Positions 1 through 11,821 of a stretch of DNA of 64,000 bases are shown piece after piece. Origin of the DNA: Theileria orientalis strain Shintoku. Its lineage: Eukaryota; Apicomplexa; Aconoidasida; Piroplasmida; Theileriidae. Position numbers and translations under genes: made by a program. The notes below the pieces were generated by a model. It was not told the DNA's origin and ran no database searches. It worked only from the letters and a program-made list of their open reading frames with translations. The stretch covers positions 806,001 through 870,000 of the forward strand of contig NC_025263.1 of NCBI RefSeq assembly GCF_000740895.1, read 5' to 3'. Position 1 is the first letter of the stretch. Each line of letters begins with the position of its first letter.

Positions 1-1242
1 TCTGAAAAACAAAAGGCCACAAACTCTGCATTGACCAAAAAATTGAATTCCCTCAAGAATGAGTTGGAAAAGCTTAAGAACATATCGAAATAGTTAGTTT
101 ACTTAATTTCTTATTAACCCTTTAGTCTCGAGGATCCTAATGACTCTCAAATACAGGATATTGCTGCCATGGTTGAAAAAGTAATAATTATATGGTCAAA
201 TATATATATAAACATTTATTTTGTATTAAATTGTTCACAAATTATTAGTTATTATATAGTTTTCTTTAATTTTATGCAATAAAATATTAATTTCTTATAA
301 TAATAAATTCTTTAATTTAGATGACATCTGATGAAAAGATTAAGTTTCTAATGAATCGTATTGTTGATTTAAACGGGTATCATAAGTAATAATTAATATT
401 AATTATTTAGCATTGTCAATGAATTGAAGGATGCCAATGAAACTGTGACAAATGAAAGGGATAAAATGGACAAGTTATATAAGAAGATGAAAATGTACAA
501 ATTATCAGTAATTTATATATACTATTTTTAACTATTTATTAAATTATATTAATAATCACAACAATATTAATTATTGTAATAATAATAATAACAATTACAT
601 TATCAACAATTATGAATTTAATATTAATAACAATTAATTATGTATAGCGCAATCAGGGAGTGTGCCAAATTACAGAAAAAAAAACATGCTAATGAAGACA
701 ATGAAAAATCGGAGCTACCAGATTACAATAGTGAGGACTTTGTAGAATTCTTGTACAATAAGAGGATGATGTTGGAAAAGGCCTTAAACAAACCTACGAA
801 TGAGCAGGAAAGCGTCAAGCTTACAACGAACATCTCAAAAGGTGCTGGGATTAAGAATACAACATTAACACCAGAAAAAAGTAAAGCTGTGAATTCAAAT
901 GTGTCTGACACGAATAATGGAAACGACCCAAACAACCAAGGCTTGAGTAACATTATTAGGAAGATGAAAACAATAAAAAGCAGTACACCACCGCCGAGGT
1001 ACAAGCAACAAAGCAGTGTAAAGCCGGTTAGAACTCCTGAGAAGCAAGCGCTAAGGGGCCTTTCCAACAGCAACACTCCAGATCTACTTAGCGCCAAGTC
1101 TGAAAATCAACAGACCACACCAGTCAGATACAACAAGGCGAGGACGTTTAAAAAATACAAGAGCAATGGAAACGGTCCCCGTAACGAAAAAACAACAAAA
1201 ATCCACAGCTTTTTCAAGCAAACGAAGGAAGATGTATGGTAA
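1..1242 (+). CDS. Coiled-coil protein, 3' part only, with PIP-box-like C-terminus
   Basis: Partial at the window edge; the start lies upstream. Short exons can be joined in frame: 1 to about 94, about 128-180, 321-376 and 411-492, then a last exon from about 647 to the TAA at 1240-1242. The early exons encode Lys/Glu-rich helix typical of a coiled coil. The last exon is low in complexity, rich in Asn, Lys, Ser and Thr, and holds several Thr-Pro sites (TPEKS, TPPPR, TPEKQ, TPVRY) that proline-directed kinases could use. Near the C-terminus, TTKIHSFFKQ resembles a PCNA-interacting box (Q-x-x-I-x-x-F-F) with Thr in place of Gln. I do not recognise the family. The PIP box would suggest a replication or repair factor, but that is inference. 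The gene converges on the BTB gene with 11 nt between stop codons. Confidence 0.6.
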
Positions 1243-1253
1243 ATTATAATACA

Positions 1254-2213
1254 TTAAAAATCAGCTGTCGTTGAAAAGGTCTCTTCACCGAGAGACCTTA
1301 CTGGTGTGGTTTGAACAAAACTCATGGCCTCCTCGATATTATCCTGAGAATTAATACATGTATAAAGTTATTATATCTACTCGAGACCTTGAATCTTAGT
1401 ATGAATGAGTAAATGTTATTTATAATTGGATGTCGCAACTATAACTGGGAAAATAAGGTAATATCTAATAAAGAGTGGCTAGATGAGGTAGTAAAAATAC
1501 GATGTGTATAAACTAACACTGTCGTCAACGCGAAGGAATACGTTATAATTTGGCATAATAACCTCATTCGACTGAGAGTGTGTGAGCGAAATCGGTTCAT
1601 GGCGGTCAATTTGTGAGTTTTGCGATTGTGATTTCAGAACAAAGTCCGGATCTCGTTGCACGCGGACTGGAGTAGAAGGCATGTCGTAATCAGGCTCAAA
1701 TTTAGAGGCGAGGACCTTCTCGAGTGAACTGAGGCCGTAGAAACTCGCGTCCGAGAGCAGAGAGCGGTATGTGAAGTTGTCTTCAGGACAAATGAGGACC
1801 CCGTCTCTCAGGAAGTTCAAAATGTACTGAAATATCTTACCGTCTCGGTCAATGAATATCTCCATAATTCCTCCCGAGTTCGAGTCTGTAAAGTTGAAAA
1901 ACCCGCGGTAGTCGCCGTCATCGTCCGGAAGCGGCAGGCCGTTGAGTGAGTGGTATACGTATTTGTACAGGGTCGAGTCCTTGTCCTTCTCCAGGGTGGA
2001 CAGAGTGGTAGTGTACTTGGTTCCCCCGATGTTCAAATTGATCAGATTGTTGTTCAAAATAATTCTCTTGTCGACTGGGTTGTAGAACTCTTGATCGTAG
2101 TTCGTTTGAGTCAAGCAGTTGTAGCCGACGGAAAGCTGGGAATCCGGTCCATCTTCGTACTGCGATCTAGGATAAAATCCCTCCTCAAGCTTCTTTTTTT
2201 TAGGAGTATGCAT
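1254..2213 (-). CDS. BTB/POZ (KCTD-type tetramerisation) domain protein
   Basis: Two exons, 2213-1518 and 1343-1254, with an intron that keeps phase 0 (donor GTTAGT), give 261 residues. Residues about 55-165 match the potassium-channel T1/KCTD type of BTB domain: it opens with LNIGGTKYTTTLSTL and later has FIDRDGKIFQYILNFLRDG. Proteins of this family oligomerise and often act as substrate adaptors for Cullin-3 ubiquitin ligases. No channel, kelch or other second domain is present, so an adaptor or scaffold role is an inference. The N-terminus is Lys-rich (KKKK at residues 5-8), and the tail after the BTB fold is rich in Ser and Gln. The last exon, DNIEEAM onwards, depends on the splice model; without it the frame runs to 1479. 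Confidence 0.85.
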
Positions 2214-2418
2214 TAAACAATAATATAATGGATGGCGAGGTTACATAAAATTAAAATGATGCATAATAGTTGATCGTACACCACATTAAATAAAAATAGT
2301 TGATATAAAGTTGCACACCGATGATTTACTCGTCTCGTACCTTAAACATCTTTGGTGAACACAAAAAATTAATGTTACAACCGTTTACTATTTTACAACG
2401 CCGATTTTCTATGTGTAC

Positions 2419-3472
2419 TTAGTTGAAGAAGTGGTACGTCGCCGACATGATCGCAGACCCAGGCACTACCTTTAACAACCTAGGTGCAACCCCTATGAAG
2501 AATCCTCTAACTCCATATGTTCTTTTTATTCTGATAAACTCGCTTAATATGCTCGACTTTCTCGATCCAATGATGTTGTTTTTATTGTTTTGTATGTCAA
2601 CGCTTCCTGCCTGAAATTACCTTATTTACCCATTATTTTAACGTTTTTTCTATCGATTACTCATTACATAAGCTCATAATTATATCAATTTACTCGTACC
2701 TGTAGATTAGTTTTGATAACATCAAATGGCTGCGATACAACAGTTGCTACAAGAGATGAGAACGCTCCTGTCCAGAACGGAAGCACCAAGATACCCACTC
2801 CTTTACTGTCAAATCTTTTATACGCTTCGTTGCTAAATGAATTTTTATAATTTAGAGTCTAGAATTACCTTTTAATCATATCGAATATCAATTCGTTTAT
2901 TGGCCAGTGAATTGCTGAAAATGGCACGTCTCTAACTATTGTAGACAATGATCCCTTATACATTGACTTCAACCCTTTATTTTTAAGGATTTCAACGAAT
3001 GACTGTCGTTTGTGTGTGTATAAATTGGACTGTACGTACGTTCTCATACAGTCGAAAGGCTGGCATACCATTAAAGTTACCAGCCTTGATATCAAGCTTG
3101 CTGTTGGTGTGTTTACTTTATCTTTGATTGAATCGTATGTGTATAGAAACATTGTGTGACCACAAATTGTGAGTGGCGTGGCCCAATTCAATCCTAAAAA
3201 AACATACATTTAAGATTAGAATACCCATCCAAAAGCTGAGTAGACCCTTTGTCCTATATATGTGTTTTACAACAGAGATTGAAGACATTTTAACTCTGTT
3301 TGACATAATTTCTTCATTGTAGTACCAGTAGTTTTTAACGACATCGAAAGGATTAAATATAAGATTTACAATAATACCTAAATAATAATTAAAAAGGTGA
3401 ATCAATACCTCCAGATGCTGCTCCTTTTAATATATTATTTAAATTGGCGCCCTGAACATTGGAAGATTCCAT
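2419..3472 (-). CDS. Mitochondrial carrier family (SLC25) protein
   Basis: Five exons (3472-3409, 3377-3225, 3193-2869, 2832-2700, 2610-2419) join in frame to 288 residues, the usual size for a carrier. Three carrier signatures appear in order, NPFDVVK, QPFDCMRT and QPFDVIKTN, one per repeat of two membrane helices. The last repeat ends with GVAPRLLKVVPGSAIMSATY, which is closest to the SLC25A39/A40 (yeast Mtm1) and SLC25A38 branches. Those are tied to glutathione or glycine import for iron-sulfur and haem metabolism. The subfamily is a tentative reading from motif style, while membership of SLC25 is secure. Expected site: mitochondrial inner membrane. The gene is divergent from the kinase gene, with a shared upstream region of about 320 bp. 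Confidence 0.88.
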
Positions 3473-3794
3473 TCTTATTAGTAATAATTTATGTTATTAT
3501 AACAAAATAATATGAATATATTATATTCATTCACTTTATAAACAATTTAAACAATAATATTTTACACTTAAAAAGTAGATTAAACAAATAAATAGTATAT
3601 ATTTTAACACATATATCAATTATATGTGGTTATAATTGTGATGAAATTAAGTTTATAATAATAATTATTTGGATAAAAACATAAATTTGTTATTTAATTA
3701 AAATTATACACATTTTTATTTTTAATAATATTTTTATATATAACATGTGTTGACGTTATTTTATTTATTTTATAAAACATTCTATTATATTATT
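3473..3794. promoter_or_regulatory. AT-rich divergent intergenic region
   Basis: This stretch of about 320 bp lies between the starts of the carrier gene (minus strand) and the CDK11-like kinase gene (plus strand), so it must hold both promoters. It is almost entirely A and T. No open frame or recognisable factor site was found. Confidence 0.5.
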
Positions 3795-5302
3795 ATGGAA
3801 GATTCCGATTATTTATTAACACCTGAAAATTACGAATCATACGTTAGTGATAAGACAAAAAATAAAGATGATTCTCCAATATCAGATAATGAGTTTGATA
3901 AAGATACTTTGTATATAACAAATGATGATAAATCTGAAAGAAAACATCACTCAACACATATAAAGCACAATGATTATAAGACAAAATTATCAACATTTTT
4001 TGATATAAACCGTTGTCGAGATGTTGAGTCTTTTAAATGTTTAAATAAAATATCAGAAGGCACATATGGAACAGTATACAGAGCTCTCGATTTGGAATCA
4101 GACGAAATAGTTGCTTTGAAGCACATTAAGTTCCACGAGGTGCAATGGAAAGAAGGCTTTCCGATTACATATTTGAGAGAGGTCTCAATATTGCTAGAGT
4201 TGAATCACCCAAACATACTATCAGTACGAGAGATAGTAACTAATAAAAAACATGATGAGTTCTACATGGTGATGGAATACGTCGAACACGAATTGAAGAC
4301 TCTTCTTGAGGAAAATAGACCCAATTTTACATTATCGGAGAGAAAGTGCCTGTTGAAGCAGCTTTTAGAAGGCACAAAGTATATGCACGAAAACTGGGTA
4401 ATGCACCGAGACTTGAAGACACCGAACATACTCTACAACAATAAAGGATACATAAAGATATGCGACTTTGGAATGGCCAGAAAGTTCGGAAATCCACTTA
4501 AAAAATACACACACAATGTAGTCACACACTGGTACAGGGCACCAGAGTTGTTCCTGGGAGAGCCTTATTATAGCGAGAAGACAGATATATGGAGCATTGG
4601 GTGCATTTTTGCAGAAATTATACTGTCGAGGCCACTCTTTATGGGCGTCAACGACGCAGATACACTCGATAAAATATTTAGACTTTGTGGATCCCCAAAT
4701 GAAGACAACTGGCCAGGATACACTAAACTTCCAGCCATAAAGAGTAGCAACTTCACAATACACAAATATAAACCATCATTTGAAAGCGTATTCAAGGTAC
4801 GAATATTAATTCTAACGTCGATTTTGATGTTATATCGTATTAGCATTATATGATTAACAAATACGTTTAGGTCGGAATAATGGGAGGAATGGTACACGGA
4901 TCAACCTGTATGACTGAACATGGACTAGACTTGTTGAAAAAGATGTTAAATCTAGACCCAAATCAGAGAATTTCAGCGAAAGACGCATTAGAACACCCAT
5001 ATATAACGCAGGTAAACGCAATGTGTAAGTTTTTATCGTTAACATAGGAAAAACCAAGAACACAAGCCATTGAGTTGATGCCAACGTTACCAGATACCAA
5101 TTGTAAATGTGAGTAAATCAAAACAAATAAATAAAATATTTGTAGCGAGGGTAAAAAGAAAACATGGAGATAATGAAGAAAGTATTTGTTTATGTATTTA
5201 TGTATCAATTTAGGAGACCAATCAAATAAATACAAGGGGAGAGTAGACCCAGCTAAGTTTCTGTCAATTATGAAGCAGAATAAATTATCAAAAGGGATAT
5301 AA
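3795..5302 (+). CDS. CDK11 (PITSLRE)-like cyclin-dependent protein kinase
   Basis: Five exons (3795-4796, 4871-5011, 5048-5108, 5146-5181, 5214-5302) total 1,329 nt, or 442 residues. A complete kinase domain starts near residue 75. It has the glycine loop (SEGTYGTVYRA), the VALKHI lysine, the PSTAIRE-helix equivalent PITYLRE, the catalytic HRDLKTPN, DFGMARKFG, and WYRAPE at the end of the activation loop. PITYLRE, together with a PLKKYTHNVVTHWYRAPE loop, places it near CDK11, whose human helix reads PITSLRE. CDK11 works with cyclin L in transcription and pre-mRNA splicing and is the likely counterpart of the apicomplexan CRK1 group. The roughly 70 residues before the domain are acidic and Ser-rich. 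The start is the first in-frame ATG with an acidic leader; the upstream frame extension looks non-coding. Confidence 0.92.
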
Positions 5303-5495
5303 TATTAATGATTATAAGCATATTTTATATGTGTCTATATATAAATGGTATAAAATTCATATTATAGTGTATGTATGTTGTGTGACGTGTTGTTATAATA
5401 AACGTGGTTATATAAATTATAATCATTTACAATTTATTACAACTAGAAATATAATATAATATTTAATCTGTTTGTATTTATTAATATTTTTCATA

Positions 5496-6811
5496 ATGAG
5501 GATTGCAACACACGCTGGAAGTTGGTACTCGGATTCCTGTATGTTTGTATAATTTAATAAACAATTGCTTAGCGAGAGCGCTGGAATCTCAAATTAAATC
5601 ATCTTCTGATGGCCTTCCTAACGTTCCTAATCCTACACTTAAATATATAATTGCGCCGTAAGAATAAAAACATTTAATTACCTTTTAAACAAAATTCAAT
5701 GAAATCGATCCCTTTGTAGCCATGCTGGTTATGCATATTCACTTTCGACCGCTGTTCACGCCTACAGCCACATTGACGCATCAACTATGTAATACTACAC
5801 AAATTCATATTCGATTATAGAAAAACGGTATTCGTTCTGGGACCTTCTCACCACTTCTTTCTAAGAGGCTGTGCAGTGGATCAATTTTCGAGCCTCCAAA
5901 CGCCTCTTGGACAGCTCCAAGTTGACGTAAATATTGTTGATAGTCTATCAAACCTGAAGGGGTTCTCAGTTGTAAACAAGCAGGCCTCAGAGGATGAACA
6001 CTCAATAGAGATGCACCTGCCCCTATTGAAATTCATGTTTAAAAAGTAACACATTAATCAAATATTTTTGTTTAGAGAAAACGTTAAGGTCGTTCCAATA
6101 ATTGTAGGTGACTTCAATGAAACAATGCGTGATCAAATAGGTATGTTCTACATGCTTTCAAATAATTTTACAGCATCTTCGCTTCTACCTTACTTCAATG
6201 ACGAGGTAATAATGTTTATTTCAAAACAATGTAGAATACACTCTTTGTTTTCTCCTCTGACTTCTGCCATTTCGGAATGAGGTATGTTACATTAATACAT
6301 AAACTTATATAAATTAACTCAAAACTATTTATATTCAGGTTTCAGTTTACTACAACTGGATATGAATCTGAGAATAAACCGTTGCATCAAAAGATAGAAA
6401 TGCTTGATAAGCGAGGCATAGATCTGATAGTTAATCACCAGTTGGATGGTACGCTTATAGACAATATATCATTTATCTTTAGACTTTGTTGATTATTTAA
6501 ATGAAACCGAGAACACAATTTGCGGAAGGAATCCAATAATATTGTTACTAAAGGTAAATTTTATTTCTAAATTAATAACACATTTCAATTACATTCATTT
6601 TTAGTTACTTTCCCTTTCGAACCTAAAAATTACATCAAGGCTACTTCATTACTCTCAGGTATTTTTTACAATACTTATATTGTTTACATTATATTTTATC
6701 AAACTCTTCAATAACGCAGTTTTCTTATTTCAATTCTCAGTCTTCCAGAATTACTAAGGTGAACGACTCATCAGTTTCATACGCCTCAATCATTGGAACT
6801 TTACAACCTTA
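5496..6811 (+). CDS. MEMO1: MEMO1 family protein
   Basis: Eleven short exons separated by ten introns, mostly of 30-60 nt, can be joined in one frame to about 300 residues, normal for the family. The conserved blocks appear in order: RIATHAGSWY, APHAGYAYS, VLGPSHHFFLRGCA, EDEHSIEMHLP, VVPIIVGDF, FSSDFCHFGMRF, CGRNPIILLL. These include the His and Cys residues that form the metal site of MEMO proteins, relatives of extradiol dioxygenases. In animals MEMO1 affects cell motility and redox state and has been reported to bind copper or iron; its role in apicomplexans is not known to me. The start ATG at 5496 gives the typical MRIATHAGSWY opening. The exon-rich layout contrasts with the single-exon genes elsewhere in the window. 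Confidence 0.93.
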
Positions 6812-7045
6812 ACTTTTTATAATTACTTTGATACTTTAAACAATTTAAGTATGTACAAACAAAATAACAAAACCTATATTTATAAAACTAGACTTTCGTA
6901 AAATATGCAATTTAAACATTAATGTGATTGATAAAACGTAACAAATTACACCCATTACCCAAAACCCATTATTCAAAAATGTTATAACGATTGATCATTA
7001 TGAAAGCAGTCTGATGTATATATCCATTTCTAATCAAACGCTTTA

Positions 7046-9382
7046 CTATGCTGACAGGTTCTGAGAGACCTTCTGAAACTCGCAGGATAGGTGCTCTATT
7101 TGTTTAAAGTCGTTGGATGTTGACTCAAGGAGGGACTTGAGGTCATTGGGATCAATTTTAATTGGCTCGTTGGGCGTTGAGTTTTCAGAAATCTTTACAA
7201 AATACGAGTGCAGTTGCGTGAGTTGGTGGTACTGCAGGTCGCTGATCTGCATCTGCACGTCTAGAGCTGATAGAAGCTCCTGATGCCTCTGTATCAGCTC
7301 CTCCTTCGACAGTGACCCGAGTTTATTTGCGTCCTCTTCCTTTTCCGTCATTGCTGCGTGCATCTCCTCTTCCAGAAGCTCCTCAGCCGGAATGTCCTCT
7401 TTCGACTCAAAGTTCGACATAGTTTGATCATCGTCTGTCTTATCTATTATTTCCTTGAGCTCCTTCGCCTTCTGAGATAACTGTTCCAGCCTTTCCTCCT
7501 TATCCTGCAGGTGCTCTTCGTCCACCTCTGCTGCTTCGACGACTTCTTGTATGACCTTCATCTTCTTCTTCTCAGCCTTTTCCTGCTTCTCCTCTTGCAC
7601 ATGGTCAGAAGGCTCATCCTTTAGTGCGTCTACTCTGATTTCTTCCAACTCCTCATGTGGCTCACTCTCCTTGATTATCATCGGCTCATGTGTCATTGTT
7701 ATGCATCTACTCCACAGGAGCAGTATTGGATTAATCTCTCTTCTGCTCGATAGATCCATCCACTGATTCAACTGCTGTTGCATCTGCTCCTTCGTGACGT
7801 TGTAGAACTTCATTGCTCTCTCTCTGCAGGCCTCCTGGAGCTCCTCAAGAGATAAGCTCTCTACTCCTTCCCACATAATTAGACGATCCTCTCTTTGAAT
7901 TTTAAGTAAATGGTGCCTATACACATTTATATAAACATTCATCTATTTTAAATAAAATGGTAAATAAAAATCATACTTGAAATTTTTAATTTATTTTATT
8001 TTCATTATTTAAGTTAATTACTGAAATTAATGTATTTGATAAACATTTATACATTATTAATATTCAACAATATATATACATACATATTATTTTATAAATA
8101 TTAATGTAATTTATTTATTATTACCTCAGTTGCAATACGATGTGTGATTTTAGTGCAAATGGAGTAATACCAAGAAGTTTACACATTACCTACAAACTAT
8201 AGAATGTTTAACAAAATACCCTCAAAGTTTGCGTACTCATCTTATCAAGTACAAACTCCTTCTTAAACAGCTTTGAAAATACAAGCAATTCATTTGCACT
8301 AAATTATTAAATATCGCAGAAGTGATTTTACCTCAGAAACGGATTCATATCGTCGCTCTTTTTTAACAGCCTTTCCTGAAACTGCTTTAATGCTTCTGCC
8401 TTCGTTCTCAGTGTCGAATCAAGCTCCTCCTCTATTTATTCTGTTTATTTATTATAAACTTACGTAGTATTTGATTAGTTCTCTCCTGCACCAATTCTTG
8501 GAAGAACGTTGCAAGCTCCTTCTTCGCCATTAACTTTTTCTGCAAATAGTCATCGTTGTTTTTGTTGTTAGTTTGAAACGTTGACGGCAGCATTTGTGGG
8601 AAGAATCTTATCACTACTGGCAGCAGAAACTCTGCGAAAGGCACAATTATAAAGAACGAGAACGGCACTAGCTTCAGTGCATCATTCATCGTTCTCATCA
8701 GCAGCTTCCGTTCATTGTATCTCATAGGATGCCCTCTTATCAGCTTCTTCAAAATGTAATAGGACACCTTTACGTTCGCTGCGTACAGCTTCGATCCCGT
8801 TTTACACCAGTGTATTGTGTGCTTAATACCTCCTACTATGCTTTTAAATATTCCTGATACTCCCGTTACTTTTTTAAGGACTGCTGCTCTTGCTGCCAAC
8901 TTTGCCAACTTATTCAGTCCTTTAAACACATATGAGAACCCTTTAAATATTCCTCTTCCAATTCTATATGGTATGTATACTATCCATTTGACGATAACGT
9001 AAGGAATCCTTACTATTTTAACCAAAATATTATTTTTCTTCTTAGTCTTTAGTACTTCTGTACCATTCGTAACAGCTTTTGTTGAATACTTATATTTAGA
9101 GTCATAGTTTATAGGATGTTTTTTATCATTGATTATTAGTGTGTTATTGTATGTTTTAGTTGAATAATTCGATAGAATGTTGTATCCATAGTATTGCTTG
9201 TTTAAATATATATTTTTATAATTAAAGGTGTAATTGTTTATTGACGTTGTAATGAATTGTCGATTACAGTATTCAGGCCACACCCTTCTAGACAATCTAT
9301 CAACTATTTGTTTATTTATTAAAGGTCTGAAAAAGCACATTTCAGACTTAAACATTATTCTTTTAACATTCGGATTAAACAT
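7046..9382 (-). CDS. LETM1: LETM1-domain mitochondrial inner-membrane protein
   Basis: Five exons (9382-8464, 8431-8332, 8298-8220, 8189-8125, 7916-7046) total 2,034 nt, or 677 residues. The N-terminus is basic, as in a mitochondrial targeting sequence. The LETM1 core includes the membrane segment and its flank (FFIIVPFAEFLLPVVIRFFP, then QMLPSTF), followed by the ribosome-binding-like region (FSKLFKKEF, MCKLLGIT, QREDRLIMWEGVESLSLEEL). The last third is Glu-rich coiled coil. LETM1 proteins sit in the mitochondrial inner membrane and support K+/H+ or Ca2+/H+ exchange and organelle volume. All introns are 30-210 nt. The start is the first ATG of the longest frame. Confidence 0.93.
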
Positions 9383-9622
9383 ATTTCAATTATGATTTTT
9401 TTATATCCATATTATACAATTAATAAATGTACATATTCGTCTTCGTATTACCATTCAGATTAATTATAATATTATATTAATTAATTTAATTTTTTTATCA
9501 TTTAAATAATATTAAATATAAACTATATATTTTGATTTCAACATATACATAATGTTCCTATTCGCCATACAAAACAGTAACACATTTTTAATATATACCA
9601 TATATTTTAAAATTTATAAATA

Positions 9623-10882
9623 TTATAATTCTTCGTTTGTTTTAATGTATTTATGTTTGTTTTCCGCAATCCATTGGTCGATTTTATCCTGGAAATACTT
9701 ATATTGCGATTGTTCTATATTCCAATACACGCTGTGGTCCGGATCTGGATCACATTCTCCTCCAAGTGACTTTTCTAGGAAGCAGGCCGGTATTCTATCC
9801 TTCAAATATTGAAACAGCTTCGGTCCTCTCGACTTAAATGACAGTTTTTTTGTTGTCGATGTTGGCAGTACACACTTTACCATTTGGAAGACTGCGTCCG
9901 TCATTGGCGGCGCATCCACGAAGAGTATTTCATCCACTGTTTCTGTATAATGTTCTACAATTGCTCTTGCTGTTTCAAGTACCAGGTCCATTGGCGGCAG
10001 TCTTGTCAATGACCAATCCTTCAGGTCCACGATTACGTACACCTTATCGTTGCCCTGTGTCAGTATACACGTCTGCAACGCTCTCTCCAAAGTATAATAA
10101 AGTGCCAACACGTGTATTTCAAAGCTTATTGGTGTTTCATTAACAGGTCTGTACTCATTATATTAGCTTATACATAAATATTGATTAATTAATTAATCAT
10201 TAATCAAATATCAACCATAATAAAATGTGTATAAATAAATAATTATGCTGTTTTTAATAATATAATTATTGCTATACCTGAAATATATCAGTGGGCACGC
10301 AAAGTAGTCAAAGCCTCTCCTATATAGCATACTCTTACACACGCTTGCCTCCACCTTTTCTGGAGGCAGTCTCAGCGGGTCTCTGGATCTACGCCACGAT
10401 AACGTTTTAAGCAACAAGTTCAACGACTTTTCAACTTTATAGTCGTAGCTTCTCAGGAATCTAAAAAGTATCAGGTCGTTACAGTAATATATCTCCTCAA
10501 GTGTGATCTCTTTCACTGGCTGTTGTGTATGCAGTTTCGATCTTTTTGTCGGTGTGGCTTGAGAAACATGTTCTACTATCGGCATTGCCAATAGTTGCTC
10601 TCGCATTTTCGCAATTGTTTCAAGTTGTGTAGCTAGCAGCTGAGATTCATCTGTATTTGGTGTTGGGTATAAAAAATTATATCTTTTTAAAAAATGAGTC
10701 AGGTCGAAGTCCATTTCATAATAATATTCGTACATGTACGGACCACAGTCAATTGCTATTTGTAATGCTTCATAGTTGAACTCTGGTTTTAACCTAGGAA
10801 TTGTAGAAGAATCTTTGAATTCTGATTTGATATCAGATATTTTGGCCTCAGTCTTCTTCTTCAATGTCTTAATAAAATCCAT
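9623..10882 (-). CDS. CRAL-TRIO (Sec14-like) lipid-transfer protein
   Basis: Two exons (10882-10278 and 10148-9623) give 376 residues. Residues about 130-200 resemble the CRAL-TRIO N-terminal helical domain (LFRFLRSYDYKVEKSLNLLL, then LSWRR). The second exon carries the lipid-binding domain: VYVIVDLKDWSLTRLP, EILFVDAPP and FQMVKCVLPTSTTKK, which matches the Sec14 pattern of a central sheet followed by a helix and a conserved loop. Sec14 proteins carry phosphatidylinositol, phosphatidylcholine or other lipids between membranes. No membrane helix or signal peptide is seen, so a cytosolic location is likely. The ligand cannot be told from the sequence. Confidence 0.8.
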
Positions 10883-11381
10883 ATTTATAAAATTTTAATA
10901 TTAAATCGAATCGATATAATCTACATAACGTTTGAAATGAAGATAAATTAGATACGTATAAATATATATTAAAATACAGTATTCAAATATATATTCAGCC
11001 CCCATGTGCCTATTTATGCATAGTAATATTGTAATATATACAATATATTAATGTCCCAATTTTTTATTTATAAATAAGTTTACAAAAATCTTCTTCGTTT
11101 TCGAGATTTTAAACTAAATATAAATTTGACTTTTATAGAACCATCATATACACATTTCCGTACTTTTGTAACTTATCATACAACATCACCATATATGTTC
11201 CGATTACTTGTTCTTTTCATAACCACATACAACATTTATTATTTATATAAATATTTTACTTTATTTTTGCATCACACCATTAACCCATATGTTTTTAACT
11301 CCTTCATGGTTTTTTTCATAACATATTGTATTTTTACCATATATTAATATTATTTCGTTTTATGAATGATTTTAATTTTTA
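10883..11381. promoter_or_regulatory. Divergent intergenic region
   Basis: About 500 bp of AT-rich DNA separates the starts of the CRAL-TRIO gene (minus) and the CDGSH gene (plus). A 73-codon open frame at 11126-11347 is Tyr- and Phe-rich with no domain and looks like chance. No other structure was recognised. Confidence 0.5.
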
Positions 11382-11731
11382 ATGGGTTCTGCTATTTCTA
11401 AGACAATTAAAAAGACTAAGGTTACTCGAAATATTGGTGACTATCTTAACACATCTGGTATGTTTATTCGTTTTCAACATTCCATAGGCCTTCCACCAGT
11501 CCACACTGAAGTTTTCACTTCCCACATTTCTCCTGTAACTAGAATTCCAGTTTGTCGATGTTGGAAGTCATGTATGTCGCATTAACTTATATATTATTTT
11601 AGCAAAATTCCCTCTCTGTGACAATTCCCACCAGAAGTTGGAGAAGATGGGCATCGACTGCGGTAAGTATATAGATAAGTTAAATGATATTAACAGGTCC
11701 AGCAATGTTAGAAATTAGGAAACGTTTCTAG
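11382..11731 (+). CDS. CDGSH iron-sulfur domain protein with N-myristoylation motif
   Basis: Four small exons (from 11382, ending at the TAG at 11729-11731) join to about 80 residues. The CDGSH motif is CRCWKSSKFPLCDNSH: three Cys and one His that would bind a labile 2Fe-2S cluster, as in CISD1 (mitoNEET) and CISD2. The usual Gly after CD is Asn. After it, GPAMLEIRKRF matches the GPLIIKKKE end of CISD proteins. The N-terminus reads MGSAISK, a canonical N-myristoylation signal (Gly2, Ser6, Lys7), followed by a basic stretch. There is no transmembrane anchor, although CISD1 and CISD2 have one. I infer lipid anchoring to a membrane instead. The role would be in iron-sulfur or redox handling. Confidence 0.85.
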
Positions 11732-11821
11732 GGCACATTCATTTTTTAACATTACACACTATCTGAAGTTAAATCTGGTATTCTGTAGCTTATGTTCTGA
11801 ATTTATTTGTGAATTTATTTA

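Noticed and set aside
11126..11347. 73-codon plus-strand frame in the gap before the CDGSH gene
   Set aside because: Composition is that of translated AT-rich intergenic DNA (Tyr, Phe, Ile, Thr), with no motif or splice support.
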